Source: an uncultured Veillonella sp.
GTDB lineage: Bacteria > Bacillota > Negativicutes > Veillonellales > Veillonellaceae
DNA: 22,923 nucleotides
Assembly: GCF_900545795.1 (NCBI RefSeq)
Contig: NZ_URAR01000027.1
Location: forward strand, 1-22,923
Direction: 5' to 3'
Made by a program: the position numbers and the translations under genes
Shown: positions 7,470 through 13,939 of the stretch, piece after piece
Layout: the number at the start of each line of letters is the position of its first letter
How positions within the stretch are numbered: the first letter of the stretch is position 1
Notes under the pieces: model-generated
What the model was told of the DNA's origin: nothing
The model's input: the letters and a program-made list of their open reading frames with translations, nothing else
The model's database searches: none

Positions 7470-7844
7470 ATGGAAAATAAATGCACTTACATTAAAGACA
7501 ATTTAGAGCCGATTTTTGAAAAATTTAAAGATATGATTAAAGTGGAAACTGTAGTTGGCGAAGCGATTCAAATCGGTGATGCCACATTAGTTCCTTTTGT
7601 TGATGTAACTATCGGTTTTGGTAGCGGTGGCGCTGCTAAAGCAGAATGCGGTGGTGCTGGTGGCGGCGCTAAAATGCAACCAACAGCCATTCTTGTAATT
7701 AAAGGGGAACGCGTAGAATTATTCAATATTAAAGGTTCTGCTAAATACAGCGGCTTTGATCGTTTAATCGGTATGGTTCCAGAAGTTATTTCTAAACTAA
7801 AAAAAGATAAATACATTTATATTAATGAAAACGATGCAAAATAA
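7470..7844 (+). CDS. GerW/YtfJ family protein
   Basis: A 124-residue protein of the GerW (YtfJ) family, named after a Bacillus spore protein needed for normal germination. The family also occurs in bacteria that do not sporulate, where its role is unknown. Visible features are V-E-T-V-V-G-E-A-I, the strand-like T-L-V-P-F-V-D-V-T-I-G-F-G-S-G-G, a Gly/Ala-rich stretch (~50-68) with one Cys, and the T-A-I-L-V-I-K-G-E-R-V-E segment. There is no signal peptide. A strong GAGGAGG lies upstream of the ATG. It sits next to the YtfI-like gene, as in Bacillus. No other sporulation gene is in the window. Confidence 0.9.
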   Translation: MENKCTYIKDNLEPIFEKFKDMIKVETVVGEAIQIGDATLVPFVDVTIGFGSGGAAKAECGGAGGGAKMQPTAILVIKGERVELFNIKGSAKYSGFDRLIGMVPEVISKLKKDKYIYINENDAK

Positions 7845-7994
7845 TATATGCATGTGATGAGTATCTTGTAGTAAGAAACTCGTGGACACCATATATATTG
7901 TATAAAATTTCATTTCATGTGAGATTCATTATCAATCTGTAAGATGAATACATAGCCAATATTTGAAAATATTCGAAATAAGCTTGGTTATGTA

Positions 7995-8023
7995 TTGTAG
8001 TTTAACAGAATATCTGTTACTAT
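7995..8023 (+). promoter_or_regulatory. Promoter with an internal palindrome upstream of the OmpH-like gene
   Basis: TTGTAG (7995-8000), a 17-bp spacer and TACTAT (8018-8023) form a plausible sigma-70 promoter 51 nt before the start codon. The palindrome TAACAGA-ATA-TCTGTTA (8003-8019) lies in the spacer and touches the -10. A repressor bound there would block the promoter. No known operator was recognised. Confidence 0.45.
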
Positions 8024-8074
8024 AAGACAATAGAGCGTATGTTGCGCTTTAATTTGTAAGGAGGTCTTTGGGAC

Positions 8075-8536
8075 ATGAATTTTAAAAAGAAGATTGCAAC
8101 TTTAGCAGTATTAGGAACTATCGGAATGAGCGCCATTGCTAGTGCAGCAACTATTGGCGTTGTTAATATGAATCAAGTAATGCAGGCATATCCTGGTTAC
8201 GGTGCCCTTCAAATGCAGGCTCAAAAAGTGGATGCTGAATATGGCCCTAAACTTCAAAAGACTGCAACTGAAATCAATGCTTTAAAAGATGATGCAGCAA
8301 AACAAGATGCATACACTAAAAAATACGAACCAGTATTGAAAAAATACAACGAAGAAATGAATAAAATCTTCGCTCCTGTAGAAAAAGTAGTTCAAGAAAA
8401 TCTTGAAGCTGTACGTGGTCAACGCAATGTACAAATCATCGTTGCTGACCCTCGCGTAGTTGTAGCAGCTGAACCTAATACAACTATCGAAGATATTACT
8501 CCAGATTTAGTAAATGCTGTAAAAGCTGCTAAATAA
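8075..8536 (+). CDS. OmpH/Skp-like periplasmic protein
   Basis: Skp/OmpH proteins are periplasmic chaperones that hold unfolded outer-membrane proteins on their way to the Bam complex. This 153-residue protein has a clear signal peptide (K-K-K-I-A-T-L-A-V-L-G-T-I-G-M), with cleavage likely after S-A-I-A-S-A near residue 24. The mature part starts with I-G-V-V-N-M-N-Q-V-M, the family's first strand. A Lys/Gln/Ala-rich helical hairpin (~45-115) and a closing strand region follow. The length is right for the family. AAGGAGG lies 10 nt before the ATG and a strong terminator follows, so it is a single-gene unit. Its presence indicates an outer membrane. Chaperone function is inferred from the family. 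Confidence 0.85.
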   Translation: MNFKKKIATLAVLGTIGMSAIASAATIGVVNMNQVMQAYPGYGALQMQAQKVDAEYGPKLQKTATEINALKDDAAKQDAYTKKYEPVLKKYNEEMNKIFAPVEKVVQENLEAVRGQRNVQIIVADPRVVVAAEPNTTIEDITPDLVNAVKAAK

Positions 8537-8567
8537 TTACCTGGTGTAAGTAATAACTGAACACTAT

Positions 8568-8597
8568 AAAGAGACGACTTCGGTCGTCTCTTTTTAT
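8568..8597 (+). terminator. UUCG-loop terminator after the OmpH-like gene
   Basis: GAGACGAC (8571-8578), loop TTCG, and GTCGTCTC (8583-8590) form a perfect 8-bp stem. It is extended by AAA/TTT pairs and followed by TTTTTATTTT. This is a textbook intrinsic terminator 30 nt past the stop codon. Confidence 0.95.
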
Positions 8598-8714
8598 TTT
8601 ATGCTTTGATGATAAAAACGAACAAGGATTTAGGCTGACTGTGTAGAATATATATAGTAGGTAAAGTTATATATTTATCTTGGTGGTAGTATTAGGCAAT
8701 AAAGGGAGGTCAAT

Positions 8715-9851
8715 ATGATTCGAACAACGAGAGCAGAGTTTTTAAAAGACTTAGAAGCATTGGTGAATATTGACAGTTACAGTAAGGACCCTGCTGGTAC
8801 AGCGGCTGTGGGAGATGTTATGAAGGCTAAGTTTGAAGCTTTGGGGTGGCATATTGAGGAGCATCACCCTTCACCAGAGGTAGGGCCTGTGCTAGTTATT
8901 ACTAATCAAAAAGAAGCCACAACCTATGATGTATTATTATTAGGGCATATAGACACAGTATTTAAAACTGGCACAGTAAAAGAACGACCATTTTCTATGG
9001 ATGATAATTTTGCTTATGGACCTGGCGTAGCTGACATGAAAGACGGTGTTTTGGCAGCCTACTATGTATGCAAGAGTTTAGTAGAAAATAATGAATTAGG
9101 TCAAATGAGCATCTGTGTATGTCTCAATCCTGATGAAGAAATTAGTTCTCGCTATTCTAGACCTTATATTGAAGAGCTAGGGAAGAAATCAAAACATTGT
9201 ATCGTGTTAGAGTCGGCGCGCATTAATGGCAATTTTGTAAATGAGCGAAAGGGCATAGGCAAGTACACTGTTGAGTTTTTAGGTAAAGCTGCTCATGCAG
9301 CGGTTAATCCAGATAAGGGCGCCAATGCGATAAATCAATTTTTACTCACCGGTCAAGAGATTTTAAGTTGGGTCGACCCTGAGGCAGGCACAACAATTAA
9401 TATTGGTACTGTAGAAGGTGGCACTACGCCGAATACGATTCCTGATTATGTAAAAATCCAGGTGGATATACGCCTTCAGGTATTAGCTGAAGGGGAGCGG
9501 ATCCATCAGTTGATGATGGATATACCTAATCACATGACTATTAAGGGTGTTACAGCTAAAGTGACTGGCGATATTATGCGCCCACCAATGCCTAAAACAG
9601 AGAAGACATTAGACTTTTGTAAGGCTGTAGACCATATATGCCAATCCTTGGGGATTGAAGCGGAATGGGAATCCACTGGTGGAGGCTCAGATGGTAACTT
9701 TGTGGCAGCTTTAGGGGTGCCTACAATTGATGGTTTTGGTCCTGTCGGTGGTAATGGTCACAGCACGGATGAGTGTTTAGAGCTAAAGTCTTTGATGGAT
9801 CGACTTGAATTGCTGTATGAAACTGTAAAATGGTGTGGTCGCAATGCGTAA
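8715..9851 (+). CDS. M20 family metallopeptidase (carboxypeptidase G2-like)
   Basis: This 378-residue dizinc hydrolase removes a terminal residue from a peptide or N-acyl amino acid; the exact substrate cannot be read from sequence. The metal site is complete: H78-x-D80 in G-H-I-D-T-V-F, bridging D107 in G-V-A-D-M-K-D-G, the base and ligand pair E141-E142 in P-D-E-E, E166, and H349 in G-G-N-G-H-S-T-D-E. The dimerisation domain lies between (~175-290), with G-K-A-A-H-A. There is no signal peptide, so it is cytoplasmic, unlike secreted CPG2. AGGGAGG precedes the ATG. No terminator hairpin was found between it and the OmpA-family gene, which has its own promoter. Confidence 0.92.
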   Translation: MIRTTRAEFLKDLEALVNIDSYSKDPAGTAAVGDVMKAKFEALGWHIEEHHPSPEVGPVLVITNQKEATTYDVLLLGHIDTVFKTGTVKERPFSMDDNFAYGPGVADMKDGVLAAYYVCKSLVENNELGQMSICVCLNPDEEISSRYSRPYIEELGKKSKHCIVLESARINGNFVNERKGIGKYTVEFLGKAAHAAVNPDKGANAINQFLLTGQEILSWVDPEAGTTINIGTVEGGTTPNTIPDYVKIQVDIRLQVLAEGERIHQLMMDIPNHMTIKGVTAKVTGDIMRPPMPKTEKTLDFCKAVDHICQSLGIEAEWESTGGGSDGNFVAALGVPTIDGFGPVGGNGHSTDECLELKSLMDRLELLYETVKWCGRNA

Positions 9852-9893
9852 TAGTTTAATCTAATTTTCATATTTTTTTAATGTAATATTCAC

Positions 9894-9922
9894 TTGATTT
9901 TATGTATCAATAAAACTATAAT
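9894..9922 (+). promoter_or_regulatory. Sigma-70 promoter of the OmpA-family gene
   Basis: TTGATT (9894-9899), a 17-bp spacer and TATAAT (9917-9922) form a near-consensus promoter 51 nt before the start codon. This is the best-matched promoter in the window and fits an abundant outer-membrane protein. Confidence 0.75.
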
Positions 9923-9973
9923 GAAATTAATCGATATAGTACAATTTTATTTTAAAAAAGGAAGAGATAAACA

Positions 9974-11098
9974 ATGAAAAAAAGAGCATTATTACTAGCC
10001 GCTGTAGCAGCTTGTGTAACATCCGCAGCATTTGCTACACCACAAACTCAATGGGAAGAAGGCCAATGGCAAGTTGATTTAGGCGCTTGGAATGTAGAAG
10101 CTAGTGCAGATTCTGACAAACTTTTTGGTGAAGGTGCTAATGGCAATGTAACTACTAATGACAAGTGGAATCTACAAGGTGGCGTAACCTATGGTTTAAC
10201 TGATCGTTGGGCATTACAATACAATTACTATGGCCTTGAAACTAAAGGCAATGGCGAAACTGATGGCGTTAAAACTGATGGCAATAGCCAAGAAGTAAAT
10301 GCTATTTACTCTTTAAATAAAAACTTTGCTGTATATGGTGGTTGGAACCGTATCGACAACAAGTTAAAATCTGATTGGGGTAGTGAATCTCAGAAAAATA
10401 ATATCGCTCAAATCGGTATTATTGCTAAAGCTCCATTGACTGATAAGCTTGATGTATATGGCAAAGCAGCTATTGGTACAAAAAATACAACTATCTGGGA
10501 AGCTGGCTTAGGCTATAGCATTACGCCAGATTTTGATATTAATGCTGGTTACCGCTATGTAAATACTGAGCTTGCTCAAAAAGGTGACTATGGCGTAGTA
10601 GCTGATGATGCTAATATTAGCTATAAAGGCTTCATTGCTGGTCTTTCCTATCGCTTCGGTGGCGGTCACGAAGAAAAAGCTGAACCAGTAGCAACAACGC
10701 CAGTATACCGTCCTGAACCACAACCAGTGCCAGTAGTACAACAACGCCCTGTAGAAAAACAAGATTACTATCTTGAAAGCGTACACTTTGGCTTCGATGA
10801 AGACCAACCATTAGGCACTGAACAAGGTAAGCTTGATCACTTTGTACAAGTAGCTAAAGCTAACCCAACTCATACTTTCAAATTAGTAGGTAATACTGAT
10901 TCTAAAGGTACTGATGGCTACAATGATAACTTATCTAAACGCCGTGTAGATAATGTAGCTGCATATGCACAAAGCCAAGGTATCCCTGCTAGCCAATTAG
11001 AACTTAACTACAAAGGCGAAAATGACCCTGTAGCAACTAACAATACAGACCAAGGTCGCGCTGATAATCGTCGTGTAGATATTTGGGAAAACAAATAA
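9974..11098 (+). CDS. OmpA-family outer-membrane protein
   Basis: A 374-residue outer-membrane protein with a C-terminal peptidoglycan-binding domain. The signal peptide (K-K-R-A-L-L-L-A-A-V-A-A-C-V) probably ends at A-F-A near residue 22. Residues ~23-230 are rich in alternating aromatic strands (Y-G-L-T-D-R-W-A-L-Q-Y-N-Y-Y) typical of an 8-strand barrel, closing with L-S-Y-R-F. A Pro/Glu/Val/Gln linker (~235-262) leads to the OmpA domain, with V-H-F-G-F-D, G-N-T-D-S-K-G-T, L-S-K-R-R-V-D-N-V and D-N-R-R-V-D-I. The conserved Asp and Arg that bind diaminopimelate are in place. It tethers the outer membrane to the wall by family analogy. Single-gene unit with a strong promoter and terminator. 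Confidence 0.92.
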   Translation: MKKRALLLAAVAACVTSAAFATPQTQWEEGQWQVDLGAWNVEASADSDKLFGEGANGNVTTNDKWNLQGGVTYGLTDRWALQYNYYGLETKGNGETDGVKTDGNSQEVNAIYSLNKNFAVYGGWNRIDNKLKSDWGSESQKNNIAQIGIIAKAPLTDKLDVYGKAAIGTKNTTIWEAGLGYSITPDFDINAGYRYVNTELAQKGDYGVVADDANISYKGFIAGLSYRFGGGHEEKAEPVATTPVYRPEPQPVPVVQQRPVEKQDYYLESVHFGFDEDQPLGTEQGKLDHFVQVAKANPTHTFKLVGNTDSKGTDGYNDNLSKRRVDNVAAYAQSQGIPASQLELNYKGENDPVATNNTDQGRADNRRVDIWENK

Positions 11099-11187
11099 GA
11101 GCTGACAATGATACAGGATATGCTTATTTAATACATTGTATTTAATAGGCAATAGTAAGTGTATCTACTAGAAGCTCAGATAATAGC

Positions 11188-11229
11188 AACAAAAAGCCCC
11201 CTGCTTAGGCAAGGGGCTTTTTGTTTTGT
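11188..11229 (+). terminator. Strong terminator after the OmpA-family gene
   Basis: AACAAAAAGCCCC (11188-11200) pairs with GGGGCTTTTTGTT (11213-11225). The loop can extend the stem further through TGC/GCA around TTAG. A T-rich tail follows, so this is an intrinsic terminator for the plus strand. The A-run on the other side could let it act on the minus strand too. Confidence 0.92.
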
Positions 11230-11302
11230 CCTAAGATATACATGTTACACATTATAGCTTAGGATCAAAGGGTATATGAGTATGAATTTGGTATATATGG
11301 CA

Positions 11303-11366
11303 CTCAATATAGTACTCTGTTTTGGGGAAAACAAAGGAGTGTGATTTTTTGTTGTACTATATTGAG
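11303..11366. repeat. Nested inverted repeat between the OmpA and cupin genes
   Basis: CTCAATATAGTAC (11303-11315) and GTACTATATTGAG (11354-11366) are perfect 13-bp inverted arms. Inside them is a second perfect hairpin, TGTTTT-GGGG-AAAACA (11318-11333). It lies downstream of both converging genes. On the minus strand no U-run follows, so it is not a standard cupin terminator. Confidence 0.7.
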
Positions 11367-11378
11367 GCATATAAGAAA

Positions 11379-11669
11379 TTATAAGCCTGGTTTTGTTACT
11401 AATGTAACAATAAACTCGCTGTCTTCTACTAAGGTTGCTTGAATATAATTATTGCCATCAAATTGAAGGACAGTACCAGGTTCAAGAATATGTTGCTCTT
11501 CTTGGTTTAACTGCACATCTACTTTACCTTTTACTACTGTAAAAACAACATGTGCTTCAGGATGATTATGATTCTCTACTTTTTCGCCGGCTTGACCACC
11601 TTTTTTTACAACTTTAAAATTAGGGCCATCAAATAATAAGCCGAGTTCTTGTTTTTCTACACCAACCAT
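11379..11669 (-). CDS. Small cupin-domain protein
   Basis: A 96-residue single-domain cupin. Cupin motif 1 is visible as N-H-N-H-P-E-A-H-V-V (~33-42) with two or three His. Motif 2 reads P-G-T-V-L-Q-F-D-G-N-N (~64-74), where the usual second His is replaced by Asn. The metal site may therefore be atypical or weak. Small cupins can be isomerases, dioxygenases or ligand sensors; nothing here decides between them. AAAGGAGG lies 6 nt before the ATG and directly after a hairpin with a U-run. It is oriented with, and downstream of, the reductase-like gene pair, about 290 nt away. Confidence 0.85.
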   Translation of the reverse strand: MVGVEKQELGLLFDGPNFKVVKKGGQAGEKVENHNHPEAHVVFTVVKGKVDVQLNQEEQHILEPGTVLQFDGNNYIQATLVEDSEFIVTLVTKPGL

Positions 11670-11685
11670 AATAAACCTCCTTTAT

Positions 11686-11765
11686 AAAAAGCTGCCGACA
11701 GGGAAGAGCCTTAACCATAAGGGAAAGGGAAATGATTAAGAGCAAACCTCTCTCCGTCGGCAAGC
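11686..11765 (-). promoter_or_regulatory. Structured leader or attenuator in front of the cupin gene
   Basis: On the minus strand a TTGCCGAC arm pairs with GTCGGCA (11693-11699 with 11756-11762, plus an outer GC pair set) and the stem continues through AGAG/CTCT. An apical hairpin C-T-T-A-A-T-C/G-G-T-T-A-A-G has a loop of two CCC tracts. The 3' arm is followed by TTTTT (11690-11686) and, two bases later, by the cupin ribosome site AAAGGAGG. This could be a terminator of the upstream genes, an attenuator or a ligand- or protein-bound leader. The CCCTTT loop could pair with the ribosome site. No known riboswitch class was recognised. Confidence 0.55.
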
Positions 11766-11806
11766 AACATAATAATAAATATATAGTAAACTAGTCGCTA
11801 AAGAGT

Positions 11807-11953
11807 ATCTAAAATCAATCTATTACATTAACATCTTATATAAATTAACTAAATTAAAATCGCATATAGATTAACTAAATTAGCATCTTATATAGATTAG
11901 CTAAATTAGAATCTTATATAGCTCTTCTAAATTAAAATTTTATATAATTTAAC
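11807..11953. repeat. 26-bp tandem repeat array
   Basis: About five and a half units with an exact 26-bp period start at 11807 (degenerate), 11833, 11859, 11885, 11911 and 11937 (partial). Middle units agree at most positions with ATCTTATATA-GATTAACTAA-ATTAAA. The array fills the gap between the 218-residue gene and the cupin leader. It contains stops in several frames and no gene. The role is unknown; it may vary in copy number between strains. Confidence 0.85.
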
Positions 11954-11958
11954 TTCCC

Positions 11959-12615
11959 TTAAACTTTAACGATTTTATAAACTGGTGTAGCCGTAGTTTC
12001 ATCAGCTACAAAAGTATATGATAGGTCAACAGCTTCAACAAAGGCTTTGAACCAAGCTTGGTAAGCACGGCGCATGAAGCTTTGATCGACGCTTGATTTA
12101 GACCAGTTCATAACTTGATTTTTGTGATTGCCTTCCCAAACAAATTCAGTGTCTGAGTCGCTTATTACATCGTCACCACCATCACAAGGCATACCATTTA
12201 AATAGTAGTCTTGCATGATTTGATAAATTTCTTGTGGGCGAGTGATGGCATTTACTTGATCTTTAGCTACAGTGCCACAGGCTGTACCCTGTGTAGTAAA
12301 GGCTGTAATAATCGCCTCTTCCGCATCGGAACCACCACAATCTAAGAGGTCTTTAATAAAGGTTCCTTCTCGTACACTGGCTGTTTCGATTTGGCCATGT
12401 AACCAGCCGTGAATATTGCTGTGGTCAATAATATCTTCTAACTTTTCATCTGCTGAAATAGGGGCTCCGTAAAGATCGATAGCTGTATTGTGTAATTCAG
12501 TAGCTAAATCATCTAAGCGTTTTTCTCCTTCGATTAAGATCAAATTCTCGCGCTCAATAACGAGGCGAATTTTTTTATATAACCAATAGTGGATATGACC
12601 TAAAAATGCTGACAT
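11959..12615 (-). CDS. Uncharacterised 218-residue protein paired with the reductase-like gene
   Basis: I do not recognise a named family. The N-terminus M-S-A-F-L-G-H-I-H-Y-W-L-Y-K-K-I looks conserved and His/aromatic-rich. Other notable segments are H-S-N-I-H-G-W-L-H-G-Q-I (~69-80), D-C-G-G-S-D (Cys ~93), G-T-A-C-G-T-V-A (Cys ~114) and G-M-P-C-D-G-G-D-D (Cys ~145). There is no signal peptide or membrane segment, so it is probably a soluble, mostly helical cytoplasmic protein. Several His and three Cys would allow metal, heme or cluster binding, but this is only a possibility. It starts 28 nt after the reductase-like gene with its own GGAG ribosome site, so the two are almost certainly cotranscribed and probably work together. 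Confidence 0.85.
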   Translation of the reverse strand: MSAFLGHIHYWLYKKIRLVIERENLILIEGEKRLDDLATELHNTAIDLYGAPISADEKLEDIIDHSNIHGWLHGQIETASVREGTFIKDLLDCGGSDAEEAIITAFTTQGTACGTVAKDQVNAITRPQEIYQIMQDYYLNGMPCDGGDDVISDSDTEFVWEGNHKNQVMNWSKSSVDQSFMRRAYQAWFKAFVEAVDLSYTFVADETTATPVYKIVKV

Positions 12616-12643
12616 TGTATTCTCCTTATTCGTGTATAAAGTA

Positions 12644-13618
12644 TTAAGCCCCTTTTCTAATGGACTCTAAACGACCAACTAATTCATTTACATCAAAGCC
12701 GTGAATGGACGCGGCTTGCCAAAGTGGCTCCTGTGTTGCGGAAGGACAGCCGAGACAACCCATACCGATAGATTGAAGGGCTGGAATTGTATTTGGATAT
12801 ACTTCGATAATTTCACGAATAATAGAATCTGCTGTAATAGGATCGCCAGCAGTTAAGCCAAAACCTTGATTACCCATGCCAGGAAGAGCTACTTTTGGTT
12901 CAGCTGCAACCGTAGTTGCTGGTGTAGCAATGGCTTCTGCTGTAGCGGCTTCAGTATTAGCTAATTCACCAAGAACTGCTTCTTTAAATGTATCAAGACC
13001 AATGCGATCAATGAAAGCACCCATGCGTTCAATATGAGCATTTTCTTTGTAATAAGTGACCATGCGATCAACTAAAGCTAATACTTCAGCTTCAGTAGTT
13101 ACTTCGGCAATTAAATCAGCAAAGCGAGGATGTGCACCAGCGCTGCCACCGGCATAGACTTGCCAGCCTGTAGCGGTACCGATAACACCAATATCCTTAG
13201 TAATGGCTTCGGAACAAGAATTAGGGCAGCCAGACACACCCATTTTCATTTTAGATGGCATTTCTTGGGATACATATAATTTGTCTAATTTCATGCCAAG
13301 GCTAACGCTATCTTGTTTAGCGCGTTTACAGAAGGTAGTGCCAGGGCAGAATTTTACACTGCGCACGCGATTAGATGTGGTGTAAGCTGGTGTCATGCCA
13401 AGCATTTCCCAAGCTTTATCTACATCTTCTGCTTTTAAATTAGTAATCATGATGCGTTGTGCACCAGTAATCTTTAATGTTGCCTTAAATGTTTTAGCCA
13501 CATCGGCAATTTTTTGAAGTAAGGCTGGTTGTACGAAACCACCAGGAATACGAGGAGTAATTGCATAACGGCGTTCACCGTTGCGAATGCGTTGTAAGTT
13601 ACCTGCTACTTGAGCCAT
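12644..13618 (-). CDS. Siroheme/4Fe-4S reductase-like protein fused to a DUF1858 domain
   Basis: The N-terminal ~220 residues are a nitrite/sulfite-reductase-type unit: a ferredoxin-like half domain (~10-75), then the siroheme/4Fe-4S motif C91-x5-C97 and C131-x3-C135 (F-C-P-G-T-T-F-C; G-C-P-N-S-C). That is one repeat, about half of a full assimilatory reductase, so it may be a small redox enzyme. After an Ala/Thr linker (~220-245) comes a DUF1858 domain, the hybrid-cluster-protein-associated redox disulfide domain, with C288-x2-C291 in G-M-G-C-L-G-C-P. The fusion puts a thiol pair beside a siroheme-type centre. AAAGGA precedes the ATG. Substrate is undetermined: sulfite, nitrite and other S/N species are all possible. 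Confidence 0.88.
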   Translation of the reverse strand: MAQVAGNLQRIRNGERRYAITPRIPGGFVQPALLQKIADVAKTFKATLKITGAQRIMITNLKAEDVDKAWEMLGMTPAYTTSNRVRSVKFCPGTTFCKRAKQDSVSLGMKLDKLYVSQEMPSKMKMGVSGCPNSCSEAITKDIGVIGTATGWQVYAGGSAGAHPRFADLIAEVTTEAEVLALVDRMVTYYKENAHIERMGAFIDRIGLDTFKEAVLGELANTEAATAEAIATPATTVAAEPKVALPGMGNQGFGLTAGDPITADSIIREIIEVYPNTIPALQSIGMGCLGCPSATQEPLWQAASIHGFDVNELVGRLESIRKGA

Positions 13619-13643
13619 AATAATCGTCCTTTCCCTTTTGACG

Positions 13644-13670
13644 CTCTCGTCTTTACGAGAGATTATAATC
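13644..13670 (-). promoter_or_regulatory. Putative promoter and 5'-UTR hairpin of the reductase-like gene
   Basis: GATTATAATC (13661-13670) is self-complementary and offers a minus-strand TATAAT about 44 nt before the start codon; no strong -35 is seen. The next bases of that transcript fold as CTCTCGT/ACGAGAG (13644-13661) with a 4-nt loop, just before the ribosome site. A plus-strand promoter (TTACGA 13653, TATAAT 13677) is equally possible. Confidence 0.4.
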
Positions 13671-13798
13671 TACGTATAATGAGGTATATAATCAATATTA
13701 GATGCTAGGCATTTAATACTATGTACCTCTATATGATATAACAAATCTAAAATATAGAGTGATTTAGTTCAAGTTTGTGCGTTCACGCCCTTGACTAT

Positions 13799-13852
13799 AG
13801 CTACATTATAGGGGAATTTTAATTCTCTGTATGTAGCTTGTGCTACATTTTT
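13799..13852 (+). promoter_or_regulatory. Candidate transcription attenuator before sfsA
   Basis: Three segments compete. AGCTACAT (13799-13806) can pair with ATGTAGCT (13831-13838). That second segment can instead pair with GCTACAT (13842-13848), forming a 7-bp hairpin with a TTGT loop followed by TTTTT. The first fold encloses another small hairpin (13811-13828). This is the layout of an antiterminator/terminator switch. It requires transcription to start upstream of 13799, which is not established. The 3' part alone would be a modest terminator. The rest of the 320-bp divergent gap is AT-rich without a gene. Confidence 0.45.
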
Positions 13853-13939
13853 AAAAAATTAGATATAGTTATATAGAAATTTTACAAAATGTGCATGTAA
13901 TTGGCAAATAATTTCAAAATAAGTTATGAAAGAGATAGT

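Noticed and set aside
7921..7995. Possible Fur-like box and CATAGCCAA/TTGGTTATG inverted repeat downstream of gerW.
   Set aside because: The Fur match is poor over its length. The inverted repeat has a long loop and no T-run, so neither a Fur site nor a terminator can be supported.
13766..13796. Loose dyad (AGTTCAAG ... CTTGACT around GCGTTCACGC) in the divergent region between the reductase-like gene and sfsA.
   Set aside because: The inner and outer arms do not share a centre, and no CRP/FNR-type spacing fits, so it was not called an operator.
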